From Saccharothrix sp. NRRL B-16314 (GTDB lineage Bacteria; Actinomycetota; Actinomycetes; Mycobacteriales; Pseudonocardiaceae), in the NCBI RefSeq assembly GCF_000716595.1, contig NZ_JNXC01000004.1, forward strand, positions 124,001 to 188,000: DNA of 64,000 bases, given 5' to 3'. Made by a program: the position numbers and the translations under genes. Under the pieces are notes generated by a model. The model searched no databases. It was given only the letters and a program-made list of their open reading frames with translations, and was not told the DNA's origin. Positions 31,573-42,502 of the stretch are shown piece by piece (within the stretch, counting starts at the first letter, position 1; each line of letters starts with the position of its first letter).

Positions 31573-32888
31573 GCCACGGCCTCCCGTTCCAGGGCCGACC
31601 GCAGCCGATCGCGCTGGTCCAGGATCACCGACCGCAGCACACCGTCGAGCAGGTCCCACACCTGCTCGGCGGCAACGGCCTCGCCCCGCAGCTCACGACC
31701 GTGCAGCCGCACCCACAACCGCCGCAGGTAGGCCTCCCGCACGCCGTGCACGTCCGCCCGGACCTCCGGCGGCACGGCCGACGGCATCCGCAGCACCCGG
31801 TGCACGTACGCCTCGCGCTCCCACCGCGACCTCAACCGCGCGGCAGCGGTGCCGGGCGCGCCCGACGGACGCCCGACGAGGCCGGCCGAGGCGTCCCGCC
31901 CCAGCAGCAGGACCAGCCGGCTCTCCTCGTCCCCGAGCTGCCACGCGCCGGCCGACCGGCTGATCTCCCGCCGCACCAACGTCGGCACGTCGGCCAGCCC
32001 GTCCCGCCCGAACGCCATGGTCAACGGCGCGAACAGGCGTTCGAGGACCGACCGGTCGAACGGCTTGGGCAGGTTCCGCTTGGACGCGCTCCGCCCCAGT
32101 TCCGGCCGCACGGGCCGGTCCCGGTCGGTCAACCCGTGCGCCAGCGCCACACCCGGCCGGTCGAGTTCCGCCGCGCCCGCCGAACCGGCCGACCCCACCA
32201 CCAGCTCCCCGAACAGCGCCCGGTCCGGCGCGACGGCGCAGGTGGCCAGGAACCCGTCGGTCGCCATCACCGCCGGCCGAGCCACGTCCACCGCCACGTC
32301 CACCGCCACGTCCACCGCTGCGTCCACCGCTGCGTCCGCCGCCGCATTCGCCGCTGCACCCGCCGCTGCCCAAGCCGCGTCGAGCTGCCGGTTCAGCTCC
32401 TCCGCGTTCGCCGGATCGGTGACGAAGTCGCGCAGCCCGGCGACGGTCGGCCCGCCCTGCCCGTGCACCTCGGCGAGCACCGAGGCCGCCACCCGGTCGG
32501 CGTCCGGCCCCGGCGGCCCGTGCCCGGTCGCGAGTTCGAAGCAGCGCTGGAAGTAGAGGTCCTGCGGGTTCCCGTCGGTGATCCACTGCCGCCGGCGTTC
32601 CTTCTTCAACACCACGAACCAGCGGGCGGTCGCCGCCAGCACGGGCCCCGCGTCGGCTATCCGGGACCGCAGGGCGTCGACGTGCTCGACCGCGATGGCG
32701 CCCGCCGCGAACTCCGGGTTCGACACGGGCCGCAGCACCAGCGGATCGAGGATCAGCTTCACCGTGCGGGTCAGCGGCCTGCCCGCCGGGTTGCTCAGCG
32801 GCGCGACCGCGTCACCCAGCGCGGCCCACGCCCGCGCGACCACCGAGCCGCGGGGAAGCGTCGCCGTCGCAGCTCGCGCGGTGCCCAC
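31569..32888 (-). CDS. Unknown protein, first gene of the CHAT cassette
   Basis: 439 aa, soluble and largely helical. The N-terminal region (RPLTRTVKLILDPLVLRPVS; FVVLKKERRRQWITDGNPQD) is followed by an alanine/valine/aspartate repeat (about residues 170-203), then a C-terminal domain (VPTLVRREISRSAGAWQLGD; LRSRWEREAYVHRVLRMPSA). No known domain is recognised. The GTG at 32888 lies 7 bases after TAGGGT on the minus strand, implying a leaderless transcript and making this the promoter-proximal gene of the cassette. It is divergent from the PA2928-type gene. Confidence 0.68.
   Translation of the reverse strand: MGTARAATATLPRGSVVARAWAALGDAVAPLSNPAGRPLTRTVKLILDPLVLRPVSNPEFAAGAIAVEHVDALRSRIADAGPVLAATARWFVVLKKERRRQWITDGNPQDLYFQRCFELATGHGPPGPDADRVAASVLAEVHGQGGPTVAGLRDFVTDPANAEELNRQLDAAWAAAGAAANAAADAAVDAAVDVAVDVAVDVARPAVMATDGFLATCAVAPDRALFGELVVGSAGSAGAAELDRPGVALAHGLTDRDRPVRPELGRSASKRNLPKPFDRSVLERLFAPLTMAFGRDGLADVPTLVRREISRSAGAWQLGDEESRLVLLLGRDASAGLVGRPSGAPGTAAARLRSRWEREAYVHRVLRMPSAVPPEVRADVHGVREAYLRRLWVRLHGRELRGEAVAAEQVWDLLDGVLRSVILDQRDRLRSALEREAVA
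32281..32376 (-). repeat. 12-bp tandem repeat in the first CHAT-cassette gene
   Basis: Three exact copies of GCCACGTCCACC (32281, 32293, 32305) followed by about five degenerate copies. They encode a VDVA/AADA-type alanine-rich helix or linker. In-frame copy-number variation is expected. Confidence 0.8.
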
Positions 32889-33008
32889 CCCGCCGACCCT
32901 ACTCGATCTCCATCGCCGCTGGTGGCGGTCTTGCGAACCCCGTTCCTGGGATCGGTAGGCGCCCTCCGCGGCCGATGCTTCCGCCATCACCACCGGAAGG
33001 GGGAACCG

Positions 33009-34106
33009 ATGTACCAGACACCGCCGCAGTACTCGCCGGCCACGCCCTACGAGACGCCCCGGCGTCCTCGCCGCAGCATCCTGCCGCTCGCGCTGCCGCT
33101 GGTGCTGTTCGCCGGGTTGTTCTTCGGCGGCTCGTACCTGCTGTCGCCGGACCCGGACATCGAGGTGCAGCCCGGGTTCGCGTTCGCCGAGGTCGAGGGG
33201 CGGGACGTGGTCCTGGCGCCCTACGCGCGGCACGGCGTGCGCGGCATGTTCCAGATGATCACGCAGGACATGTTCCAGGTGCGGCTCGCGGCCACCGACC
33301 CGGCCACCGGCGAGGTGCTGTGGGACACGCAGCTGTCCGACCAGTTGATCTGGGAGGCGTCGGTGCTCGCCGCCGGGGAGCGCTACGCCTACCTGTCCAC
33401 CGACTCGGGGCTCTTCGTGGTCGGGCTGGCGGACGGGGAGCTGGTGGCCGAGGGCGACGACGTCGAAGGGCTCGGCGGGGAGTTCGTCGCCGCCCGCGCC
33501 GCCTACGCGTACGACCCGGAGAACCGCCGGGTGCTGGCCATGAACGCCACCGGAGGGGTGTTGGCGATCGGGCTGGACCAGCTGGTGGCCACACCGGTGG
33601 ACGCGCCGACCGCCGCGGAGTGGTCGGGTCGGCTCTCGGTCGAGCGCAGTCCCGCCGCGCCGCCCACCGCGACCGGTGTCGAAGCGGCGATGAACCCCGG
33701 CTCGACCGAACGGGTCGCGTTGCGGCAGGCGCCGGGCGGCACGCCGGGCGCGGTGCTGATCCGCGTCACGGCGGACGGCGGGGTGATCCCGGTCGGCACG
33801 ACCGCGTTCCACGGCGCCCGACTGGTGGTCGACGGCGTGACCGCGGTCGGCGTGGCCACCGGGCACGTGTTGGTCGAGCACCAGCGCTCGGTGAACGACC
33901 AGGGCATCGCGCTCAGCCTGGTGTCCCTGGCCACCGGCCAGGTCACCGCCACCCTGCCGGTCGACTCGCGGGTCGACCGCGCCCTCGTCGGCCCGGACGG
34001 CGTCACGGCGGTGGCCGTCGGCGACGTGTTCGCCGCGGCCCGCGGTGACGGCCGGGTCATCGCCCTCGCCGTCGGCCTGGCCGACTTCTTCGGCTCCCAC
34101 CAGTAA
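33009..34106 (+). CDS. PA2928-family membrane-anchored beta-propeller-like protein
   Basis: 365 aa. A Pro/Tyr-rich cytoplasmic N-terminus is followed by one transmembrane helix (ILPLALPLVLFAGLFFGGSY) and an extracellular domain with repeated beta motifs (ATDPATGEVLWDTQLSDQLI; VVGLADGELVAEGDDV; LVSLATGQVTATLPVDSRVD) suggesting a PQQ/WD-like propeller. It matches what I recall as the PA2928 family, of unknown function. The ATG at 33009 follows GGAAGGGGG. It is followed after 30 bases by another membrane protein, likely in the same operon. Confidence 0.78.
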   Translation: MYQTPPQYSPATPYETPRRPRRSILPLALPLVLFAGLFFGGSYLLSPDPDIEVQPGFAFAEVEGRDVVLAPYARHGVRGMFQMITQDMFQVRLAATDPATGEVLWDTQLSDQLIWEASVLAAGERYAYLSTDSGLFVVGLADGELVAEGDDVEGLGGEFVAARAAYAYDPENRRVLAMNATGGVLAIGLDQLVATPVDAPTAAEWSGRLSVERSPAAPPTATGVEAAMNPGSTERVALRQAPGGTPGAVLIRVTADGGVIPVGTTAFHGARLVVDGVTAVGVATGHVLVEHQRSVNDQGIALSLVSLATGQVTATLPVDSRVDRALVGPDGVTAVAVGDVFAAARGDGRVIALAVGLADFFGSHQ

Positions 34107-34136
34107 TCCCGAGCAGCTACCGGAAGGACCAAGACC

Positions 34137-34916
34137 ATGAAGGTGATCACCTGGTTCGCGCTGAGCGCCGGCCTCGCCCTCACCGCGACCTGGGTCGCGG
34201 GCGGCCTCGCCGGCGACGACGTGACCGACTGGCTGAACGGCTGGCTGGTCGGCCCGATCATCCTGATGTCCGTCGTGCCCACCCTCTTCTCGCTGAACAA
34301 GGTCTTCGCCGGCGGTTTCGCCGCGCTGACCGGCGGCGTGCCCAAGGAGTTCCGCGACGCCCCGATCGGCATGGGCACCGTCGTCGGCGTCGCGCGGACG
34401 GGCCTGACCGTGAACGACCAGCCGCAGCTCGACATCCGGCTCCGGGTGGACACCGCGGACGGCCGCACGTTCCCCGGTACCGCGCGACAGGTCGTGGACC
34501 TGACCGACCTGGCGCTGGTGGTGCCGGACGCGATCCTCCCGGTCCGCTACCTGCCCGACGGCCGGGTCGCGCTGGCCACCGACGCCCCCGCGCACGAGCT
34601 CCAGGCCGCGCTGGACCGGGTGCAGGTGGCCAAGGGGTTCCTGACGCCGCAGCAACTGCGCATCACCGAGCAGGGCGTGGACGCCACCGCGATCGTGCTC
34701 GCCATGACCCCGACCGGGCAGCTGCCCGACGGGCGTTCGGCGCTGCGCCTGACCATGCGGGTCACCCGCCCGGACGGCACCACGTTCGACGTCTCGCAGG
34801 ACAAGAAGCTGCCGCCGATGGCGATCGCCCGGGTGCAGCCCGGCATGGTGGTCAAGGTCAAGTACCTGCCGCACGACGAGTCGGACGTCGCCATCCTCAC
34901 CAGCCTCGTGCCGTAG
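34137..34916 (+). CDS. Membrane protein co-encoded with the PA2928-family gene
   Basis: 259 aa. Two N-terminal membrane segments ([40 protein letters not shown]) precede two similar beta domains, each of the pattern [20 protein letters not shown] ... [13 protein letters not shown] and [20 protein letters not shown] ... [15 protein letters not shown]. These look like an internal duplication of a small OB/SH3-like module. GGAAGGA precedes the ATG. The function is unknown. Confidence 0.72.
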   Translation: MKVITWFALSAGLALTATWVAGGLAGDDVTDWLNGWLVGPIILMSVVPTLFSLNKVFAGGFAALTGGVPKEFRDAPIGMGTVVGVARTGLTVNDQPQLDIRLRVDTADGRTFPGTARQVVDLTDLALVVPDAILPVRYLPDGRVALATDAPAHELQAALDRVQVAKGFLTPQQLRITEQGVDATAIVLAMTPTGQLPDGRSALRLTMRVTRPDGTTFDVSQDKKLPPMAIARVQPGMVVKVKYLPHDESDVAILTSLVP

Positions 34917-34977
34917 CCCGGTGAGCGGCGTCGGGGTGCCCGAACGTGATCGGTCGGGCAAGGCACAATGGCTCGCT

Positions 34978-37296
<2,319 letters not shown>

Positions 37297-37314
37297 CGGG
37301 GGTACCCGGCAGGC

Positions 37315-38340
37315 ATGAAGGTCGTCGTCACGGGTGCCAGCGGCAACGTGGGAACGGCCCTGTGCCGGGTGCTGACCGACGCGGGTGACTCGGTGGTGGG
37401 CGTCGCGCGGCGGGTGCCACCGAATTCGCCCGGTTGGGTGACGTGCGATATCGGGGCACCGGCCGCCGAAGTGGTGTTGCGCAGGGCGTTCGAGGGCGCG
37501 GACGCGGTGGTGCACCTGGCGTGGGCGGTTCAGCCCGCGCCGGGTGAGCCGGACATGCGGCGCACCAACATCACCGGCAGCGCGCACGTGCTGCGTGCGG
37601 CGGAACGCGCGGGTGTGCCGCACGTCGTGGTGGCGTCGTCGATCGCCGCGTACACGCCGTCGTCGACGCCGGTGAACGAGGACTGGCCTCGCGGTGGCGT
37701 GCCGGGCAGCGCTTACAGCGCGCAGAAGGTCGAGTTGGAACGGATGCTGGAGGGGCGCGCGGGGGTGGCGGTGGTGCGGCCCAGCGCCGTCGTGCAGCCC
37801 GACGCGGGTGCGGAGATCGGCCGGTGGTCGCTGAGCCCGTTGATCCCGCCCCGGGTGCTGGGCAGGCGGTGGCTGCCGGTGCCGCTGTGGCCGGGGCTGC
37901 GGGCGCAGGTCGTGCACGCGGAGGACGTGGCGGGGGCGATCGTGGTGATCCTCCGGCGGCACGCGGTGGGTGCGTTCAACGTCGCCGCCGATCCGCCGTT
38001 GCGGGCACCCGAGTTCGCCCGCGCCTTCGGTGGTTTCCTGCTGCCGGTGCCGTTGGTGGTGCTGCGGGCGGTGGCCTGGCCGACGTGGCGGCTCGGGTTG
38101 CAGCCGGCGCACCCGGGGTGGTTGCGGTTGGCCGACCAGGTGTCCCTTGTGGACTGCGGTCGGCTGCGGGCGTTGGGCTGGGCGCCCGAGCACGCGCCGC
38201 AGGAGGCGCTTGAGTCGTTCGTGACGGCGGTCGCGGAGGGGCGTGGCACGTGGGGTCCGCTCGCGCCGCGGCGCAGGAGTTGGTGGCGCAGACTGGGCTT
38301 CGGTCGGCCGGTTCATCAGAGCCAGGGAGATGTTCGTTGA
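37315..38340 (+). CDS. NAD-dependent epimerase/dehydratase-type SDR
   Basis: 341 aa extended short-chain dehydrogenase: cofactor motif TGASGNVG, VVHLAWAVQP, the catalytic region VVASSIAAYTPSS with Tyr/Lys in SAYSAQKVELE. The C-terminal part has a hydrophobic stretch and a basic tail. The substrate is unknown. Its stop overlaps the TTG of the phytoene-desaturase-like gene, so the two oxidoreductases are translationally coupled and may act on one lipid-like substrate. It starts 18 bases after tex. Confidence 0.82.
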   Translation: MKVVVTGASGNVGTALCRVLTDAGDSVVGVARRVPPNSPGWVTCDIGAPAAEVVLRRAFEGADAVVHLAWAVQPAPGEPDMRRTNITGSAHVLRAAERAGVPHVVVASSIAAYTPSSTPVNEDWPRGGVPGSAYSAQKVELERMLEGRAGVAVVRPSAVVQPDAGAEIGRWSLSPLIPPRVLGRRWLPVPLWPGLRAQVVHAEDVAGAIVVILRRHAVGAFNVAADPPLRAPEFARAFGGFLLPVPLVVLRAVAWPTWRLGLQPAHPGWLRLADQVSLVDCGRLRALGWAPEHAPQEALESFVTAVAEGRGTWGPLAPRRRSWWRRLGFGRPVHQSQGDVR

Positions 38341-39914
38341 GCGATGTCGTGGACGCCGTGGTCATCGGGTCCGGTCCGAACGGGTTGGTGGCGGCGAACC
38401 TGCTCGCCGACGCGGGGTGGGACGTGCTGGTGCTGGAGGCCGCGGACGAGCCGGGCGGCGCGGTGCGGACGGCCGAGTTGACCGAGCCCGGGTTCCGGCA
38501 CGACCTGTTCAGCGCGTTCTACCCGCTGGGCGCGGCGTCGCCGGTGATCACCGGGCTGGACCTGGAGCGGCACGGGCTGCGGTGGCGGCGGGCGCCGGAC
38601 GTGCTGGCCCACGTGCTGCCGGACGACCGGGCCGTGGTGCTGTCGCAGGACCTGGACCGGACGGCGGCGTCGGTGGAGTCGTTCGGCGCGGGTGACGGCG
38701 ACGCGTGGCGGGCGGAGTTCGACCGGTGGCGGCAGGTCCGGGGGCACCTGGTCGAGGCGCTGATGCGGCCGTTCCCGCCGGTTCGGGCGGGTGCCGCGCT
38801 GGCGGGGGTGCTGGGCGTCGGCGGCGGGCTGCGGTTGGCGCGGTCGTTCCTCCAGTCGGTGCGGTCGTTCGGCGACGAGCGGTTCTCGGGTGAGGGCGCG
38901 CCGTTGTTGTTCGCGGGCAACGCCATGCACACCGACCTGGGGCCGGACCAGGCGGGCGGCATGGCGTTCGGGTGGCTGCTGTCGATGCTCGGGCAGGACG
39001 TCGGGTTTCCCGTGCCCGAGGGCGGTGCGGGCGCGCTGACGGGCGCGATGGTGCGGCGGCTGGGTGGCGTCGTGCGGTGCGGGCGGCCGGTGACGCAGGT
39101 GATCGTGTCCGGTGGGCGCGCGTTGGGCGTGCGCGACGCGGACGGCGGGTTCGTGCGGGCGCGCAAGGCGGTGCTGGCGGACGTGCCCGCGCCGACGCTG
39201 TACCTGGGGCTGGTCGGGTCGGAGCACCTGCCGCCCCGGCTCGTGGCGGACCTGGGGAAGTTCGAGTGGGACGACGCGACGGTCAAGGTGGACTGGGCGC
39301 TGGACGGTCCCATCCCGTGGACCGCGGTCGGCGCGCGGGGCGCCGGCACCGTGCACCTGGGCGGTGATTTCAACGGTTTGGCGTTCACCACCACCGAGAT
39401 CGCGTGCGGGCAGGTGCCGAGCACGCCGTTCGTGATCATGGGTCAGATGACGACGACCGATCCGACCCGGTCGCCCGCGGGCACGGAGACGGCGTGGGCC
39501 TACACGCACGTGCCGCGCGGTGAGCGGTGGTCGGCGGACCAGCTCCAGCGGCGGGCGGACCAGGTCGAGGAGCTGGTCGAGCGGCACGCGCCGGGCTTCC
39601 GCGACCTCGTCCGGGCCCGCATCGTGCACGGCCCGGCGGACCTGGAGACGCGCAACCACAGCCTGATCGGCGGATCGATCAACTCCGGCACGGCCTCGAT
39701 CCACCAGCAGTTGATCTTCCGCCCGGTGCCCGGTCTCGGCCGGAGCGACACCCCGGTGGACCGCCTGTTCCTCGCCGGCGCCTCCGCGCACCCCGGCGGC
39801 GGCGTGCACGGCGCCCCTGGCGCGAACGCGGCCCGCGCCGCCCTGGCCCGCAACGGCCTGGCCGGCGACGCCTACCGCCTGCTCATCCGCTCCCTGTCCC
39901 GCCGGTTCCACTAG
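38337..39914 (+). CDS. Phytoene-desaturase-like FAD-dependent oxidoreductase
   Basis: 525 aa. FAD-binding motif AVVIGSGPNGLVAANLLADA with VLEAADEPGGAVRTAE; family blocks GGMAFGWLLSMLGQDVGFPV, GAGALTGAMVRRLGGVV and a C-terminal FLAGASAHPGGGVHGAPGAN typical of CrtI-like flavoproteins. No other carotenoid gene is nearby, so a carotenoid role is not supported; it more likely oxidises another lipid or isoprenoid. The TTG at 38337, overlapping the upstream stop with GGGAGATG before it, is preferred to the in-frame start at 38250. Confidence 0.85.
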   Translation: MSDVVDAVVIGSGPNGLVAANLLADAGWDVLVLEAADEPGGAVRTAELTEPGFRHDLFSAFYPLGAASPVITGLDLERHGLRWRRAPDVLAHVLPDDRAVVLSQDLDRTAASVESFGAGDGDAWRAEFDRWRQVRGHLVEALMRPFPPVRAGAALAGVLGVGGGLRLARSFLQSVRSFGDERFSGEGAPLLFAGNAMHTDLGPDQAGGMAFGWLLSMLGQDVGFPVPEGGAGALTGAMVRRLGGVVRCGRPVTQVIVSGGRALGVRDADGGFVRARKAVLADVPAPTLYLGLVGSEHLPPRLVADLGKFEWDDATVKVDWALDGPIPWTAVGARGAGTVHLGGDFNGLAFTTTEIACGQVPSTPFVIMGQMTTTDPTRSPAGTETAWAYTHVPRGERWSADQLQRRADQVEELVERHAPGFRDLVRARIVHGPADLETRNHSLIGGSINSGTASIHQQLIFRPVPGLGRSDTPVDRLFLAGASAHPGGGVHGAPGANAARAALARNGLAGDAYRLLIRSLSRRFH

Positions 39915-39932
39915 CTCCGGCGGCCGACCGGG

Positions 39933-40403
39933 TCAACCGGCCCACTTGCCCAACCCGCCGTTCGGGCCCTTGCGGACGGCGAGGTCGGCCAGGCGGCGGA
40001 GGGATTCGCGGTTGCGCGGGGTCAGGTAGAACGACTGGACCTGCGTCGGGAGGAGGGCGGTCGGTCCCTTCACGGCCTCCTCCAGCATGGTGATCTCGGC
40101 GCCGTCGTGGCGTTCGGCGAGTTCCAGCCGGATGCGGGCGGCGCCGAGCGGCCACAGGCGCGCCTCCAGCTCCAGCATCCGCGGCGGGTCGACGTCCAGC
40201 ACCGTGGTCACGTCCTGCACGGCCAGGGGCCACCCGCCGACGCTGTGGTGGATGCGGGTGCCCGTGCCGGGCCACCCCGGGTCGACCTCGCGGATGTGCG
40301 CGGCGCCCACCACCCAACCCGCGTAGGACCACCCGTCGGCCAGCACCGCGAACACCCGTTCCACGGACGCCGGCACGTTCATGCGCACCTCGATCATGCC
40401 CAC
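39933..40403 (-). CDS. SRPBCC (START-like) family protein
   Basis: 156 aa START/polyketide-cyclase-like fold: IEVRMNVPASVERVFAVLAD, WSYAGWVVGAAHIREVDPGW and LELEARLWPLGAARIRLELA. It probably binds a hydrophobic ligand; no catalytic function can be given. GTG 40403 has GGGGGAA four bases upstream; an ATG at 40397 is possible. It converges with the FAD oxidoreductase gene (18 bases between stops). Its ribosome binding site lies within a hairpin that also follows the upstream gene's stop. Confidence 0.85.
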   Translation of the reverse strand: MGMIEVRMNVPASVERVFAVLADGWSYAGWVVGAAHIREVDPGWPGTGTRIHHSVGGWPLAVQDVTTVLDVDPPRMLELEARLWPLGAARIRLELAERHDGAEITMLEEAVKGPTALLPTQVQSFYLTPRNRESLRRLADLAVRKGPNGGLGKWAG

Positions 40404-40408
40404 CCGGA

Positions 40409-40430
40409 TTCCCCCGGCGGACAGGGGGAA
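40409..40430 (-). terminator. Hairpin after the binding-protein gene that also covers the SRPBCC ribosome binding site
   Basis: TTCCCCC (40409-40415) pairs with GGGGGAA (40424-40430), 7 bp with an 8-base loop. On the minus strand it starts one base after the binding-protein stop, and its second arm is the ribosome binding site of the SRPBCC gene. It can terminate the upstream mRNA and would also occlude translation of the downstream gene on read-through. Confidence 0.6.
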
Positions 40431-40431
40431 A

Positions 40432-41655
40432 CTACTTGGCGCGCGTGCCCTTCAGCTTCACCAGATCGGATTCGAACAGGTTGGCGACCACGGCCAACCC
40501 GCCGGGCGTGGCCGGGTCCGGCCGGGCGACGTACGACTTCGTCGTGGACGGCCGACCCACCAGCGAGAACCGCAGGTCACCGGTGAGGGCGTTCGTCGCG
40601 ACCTCGTTGGTGTCCTGGAACGCGCGCAGCACACCGTCGCGGGTCAGGTCCCGTGCGGCGCACGCCTTCTCCAGGATCGCCGCGAACGCCATGCCCACCA
40701 CGTACCCGTGGTCGACGGAGCCGGTCGGCGTCAGGTCCGGGTGCTTGCGGGTGAACGCCTCCGCGACCGCGCGCGGCCCCGGCAGGTCGGTCCAGAACGG
40801 CGCGATCGGCGACACCACCTGCACCCGCTGGACCACGGCCGCCGCCGCGGGCGATTCGAGGATCCTGGGGTCGTAGCCGGCCACGCTGACCAGGAACGGC
40901 GTGTCCCAGCCCAGCTGCTCGGCGGTCGCCACCGCGGTCGCGGTCTGCTGCGGTGACGTGCTCAGGACGACCGCCTTCGCGCCCGCCGCGCGGAGTTCGG
41001 CGATCCGTGCGGACACGTCGGCGGTCTCCGACACGGCCTTCGGGATGAGCCGCATGCCCCACTTCTCGGCGGCGAACGCGCTGCCTTCGACGGCGTTGTT
41101 GCCGTAGTCGCTGTCGACGTGGACGTGCCCGATGGTGTCGCCGTCGTTGATCAGCCCGGTCCGCTTGAAGTGGTCCAGCCCGTTGATCACGTCGAGGTCG
41201 TAGGTGGTGCCGACGATGACCATGTGCGGGTTGCCCAGCAGGGTCGCCGACCACGACGCGGGCGCGGCGATGGCCCGGGTCTGCATCAGGTCCGGCTCGA
41301 TGGCCGCGGTCATCGGCGCGCCGGTGACGTCCATGAACCCGAGCACCTCGGGTTCGAGCTCGAAGTACTTCTCCAGCGCACGGTTGACGTCGTAGCCATG
41401 GTCGGCCTGCTTCAGCTCGACCTTGCGCCCGCAGATGCCGCCGCGTTCGTTGAGCTCGCTCAGGAACAGCTCGTAGCCCTTGATCCTGATGAGGGAGGTG
41501 GCCGAGAACGGGCCGGTCATGTCGGTCAGCACACCGAGCGAGATGGAGTCCGCGGTGACGCCCGGACCGGTCTTGACCGGCCGCTCGTCCTCGGCCGCGC
41601 AGCCGGACGCGCCGACCAGGGCGAGCACGGCACAGCCGACGACGAAGTTGCGCAC
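40432..41655 (-). CDS. ABC-type branched-chain-amino-acid-like substrate-binding lipoprotein
   Basis: 407 aa periplasmic-binding protein type I (LivJ/Peripla_BP_6): ISLGVLTDMTGPFSATSLIR, LNERGGICGRKVELKQADHG, YVVGMAFAAILEKACAARDL. The N-terminus VVGCAVLALVGASGC is a lipoprotein signal peptide with the lipidated Cys about residue 19. No permease or ATPase gene is adjacent, so it is an orphan receptor or works with a remote transporter. The GTG at 41655 follows GGTAGGAG. A hairpin follows the stop directly. Confidence 0.88.
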   Translation of the reverse strand: MRNFVVGCAVLALVGASGCAAEDERPVKTGPGVTADSISLGVLTDMTGPFSATSLIRIKGYELFLSELNERGGICGRKVELKQADHGYDVNRALEKYFELEPEVLGFMDVTGAPMTAAIEPDLMQTRAIAAPASWSATLLGNPHMVIVGTTYDLDVINGLDHFKRTGLINDGDTIGHVHVDSDYGNNAVEGSAFAAEKWGMRLIPKAVSETADVSARIAELRAAGAKAVVLSTSPQQTATAVATAEQLGWDTPFLVSVAGYDPRILESPAAAAVVQRVQVVSPIAPFWTDLPGPRAVAEAFTRKHPDLTPTGSVDHGYVVGMAFAAILEKACAARDLTRDGVLRAFQDTNEVATNALTGDLRFSLVGRPSTTKSYVARPDPATPGGLAVVANLFESDLVKLKGTRAK

Positions 41656-41791
41656 GACAAGACTCCTACCCTCAGGTTACCGATGGGTAAGGAGTATTGA
41701 CAGAAGTCGTCCACATCGCCTAACGATGTGACATACCGCACGGTCGGTGAACTTTTCGGGCGTCGATCCGTACCCGTCGTCCACCGTGAAA

Positions 41792-41830
41792 GCCGCGAGG
41801 AGCCGGGGAGTCCCCGTCAGTCCTCGCGGC
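41792..41830 (-). terminator. Strong terminator after the YCII-LuxR gene
   Basis: GCCGCGAGGA (41792-41801) pairs perfectly with TCCTCGCGGC (41821-41830), with GGGG/CCCC inside. On the minus strand the stem is followed by TTTC and lies 24 bases after the stop at 41855. The rest of 41656-41854 shows no gene. Confidence 0.85.
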
Positions 41831-41854
41831 ACCACGCCTGACCGGCACGCACAC

Positions 41855-42403
41855 CTACAGGTAAGAGCGCTGTCCCCACGGCATGGCCGCGGCGAGCTGC
41901 GCACGCCTGCCGATGTCGAGCTTCCGGTAGATGCGGGTGATGTGGAGTTCGACGGCCCGGGTGGAAACCGAGAAGTGCTCGGCTATCTGCCGGTTCGTCA
42001 TCCCCTCCAACATCATCAGCGCAATCCGGTGCTCGTGCGGCGTCAGCGGCTCACGCGAACGCGCTTCCGCGGTCTGCCCGTCGCGCGGCCGGACGATGCC
42101 CGGCACACGCTCACCTTCGGGCACACCCAGCAGCACGTGCCACTGACGGATCCGCACCTCGGCGATCGACTGCGATCGCACGTACGGGTCACCGCGCACC
42201 AGGTCCCGGGCAGCGGCGTCGTCCGATACCTGCACGATCAGCAGCACGCCGGAACCGTCGGCCCAGGGGCCGGTTCCGACGAGCACACCCTGCTCGGCGA
42301 GCGGACGCCAATATTCCCGGTGTGCGAGATGAATGGATCTCCGCACCTGGCGCGCATCACGAAATGTCAACTCAACGGCGAAAGCCACTGGACTGATCCC
42401 CAT
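41855..42403 (-). CDS. YCII-domain and LuxR-type HTH fusion regulator
   Basis: 182 aa. Residues 1-95 resemble a YCII (ferredoxin-like dimeric) domain (SIHLAHREYWRPLAEQGVLV; GPWADGSGVLLIVQVSDDAA; VRGDPYVRSQSIAEVRIRQW). Residues 115-178 are a LuxR/GerE helix-turn-helix (LTPHEHRIALMMLEGMTNRQ; FSVSTRAVELHITRIYRKLD). YCII domains often accompany sigma or regulatory proteins, but direct fusion to LuxR is unusual. It has its own promoter with a perfect TTGACA and a strong terminator, so it is monocistronic. Signal and targets are unknown. Confidence 0.82.
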   Translation of the reverse strand: MGISPVAFAVELTFRDARQVRRSIHLAHREYWRPLAEQGVLVGTGPWADGSGVLLIVQVSDDAAARDLVRGDPYVRSQSIAEVRIRQWHVLLGVPEGERVPGIVRPRDGQTAEARSREPLTPHEHRIALMMLEGMTNRQIAEHFSVSTRAVELHITRIYRKLDIGRRAQLAAAMPWGQRSYL

Positions 42404-42430
42404 TTCATTCCGCGGCCGGACTTTCGCCGC

Positions 42431-42461
42431 ATACTCAACTGGGGCGTTTATACACTGTCAA
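42431..42461 (-). promoter_or_regulatory. Promoter of the YCII-LuxR gene
   Basis: On the minus strand a perfect -35 TTGACA (42461-42456) is followed by GAGTAT (42436-42431) at 19 bases, or TTGAGT at 17 bases. The region is AT-rich for this DNA (TGTATAAAC in the spacer). It leaves a leader of about 25 bases before the ATG at 42403. Confidence 0.55.
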
Positions 42462-42502
42462 GTGGGTGACCTCACAACAGGGATATGGGAATCCAATGAC
42501 CC

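Noticed and set aside
38337..39914. Carotenoid biosynthesis role for the CrtI-like protein
   Set aside because: No crtB, crtE or lycopene cyclase nearby; the family includes many non-carotenoid oxidoreductases.
41697..41860. Plus-strand TTGACA at 41697 as a promoter
   Set aside because: No plus-strand gene follows; the next features are a minus-strand terminator and gene.
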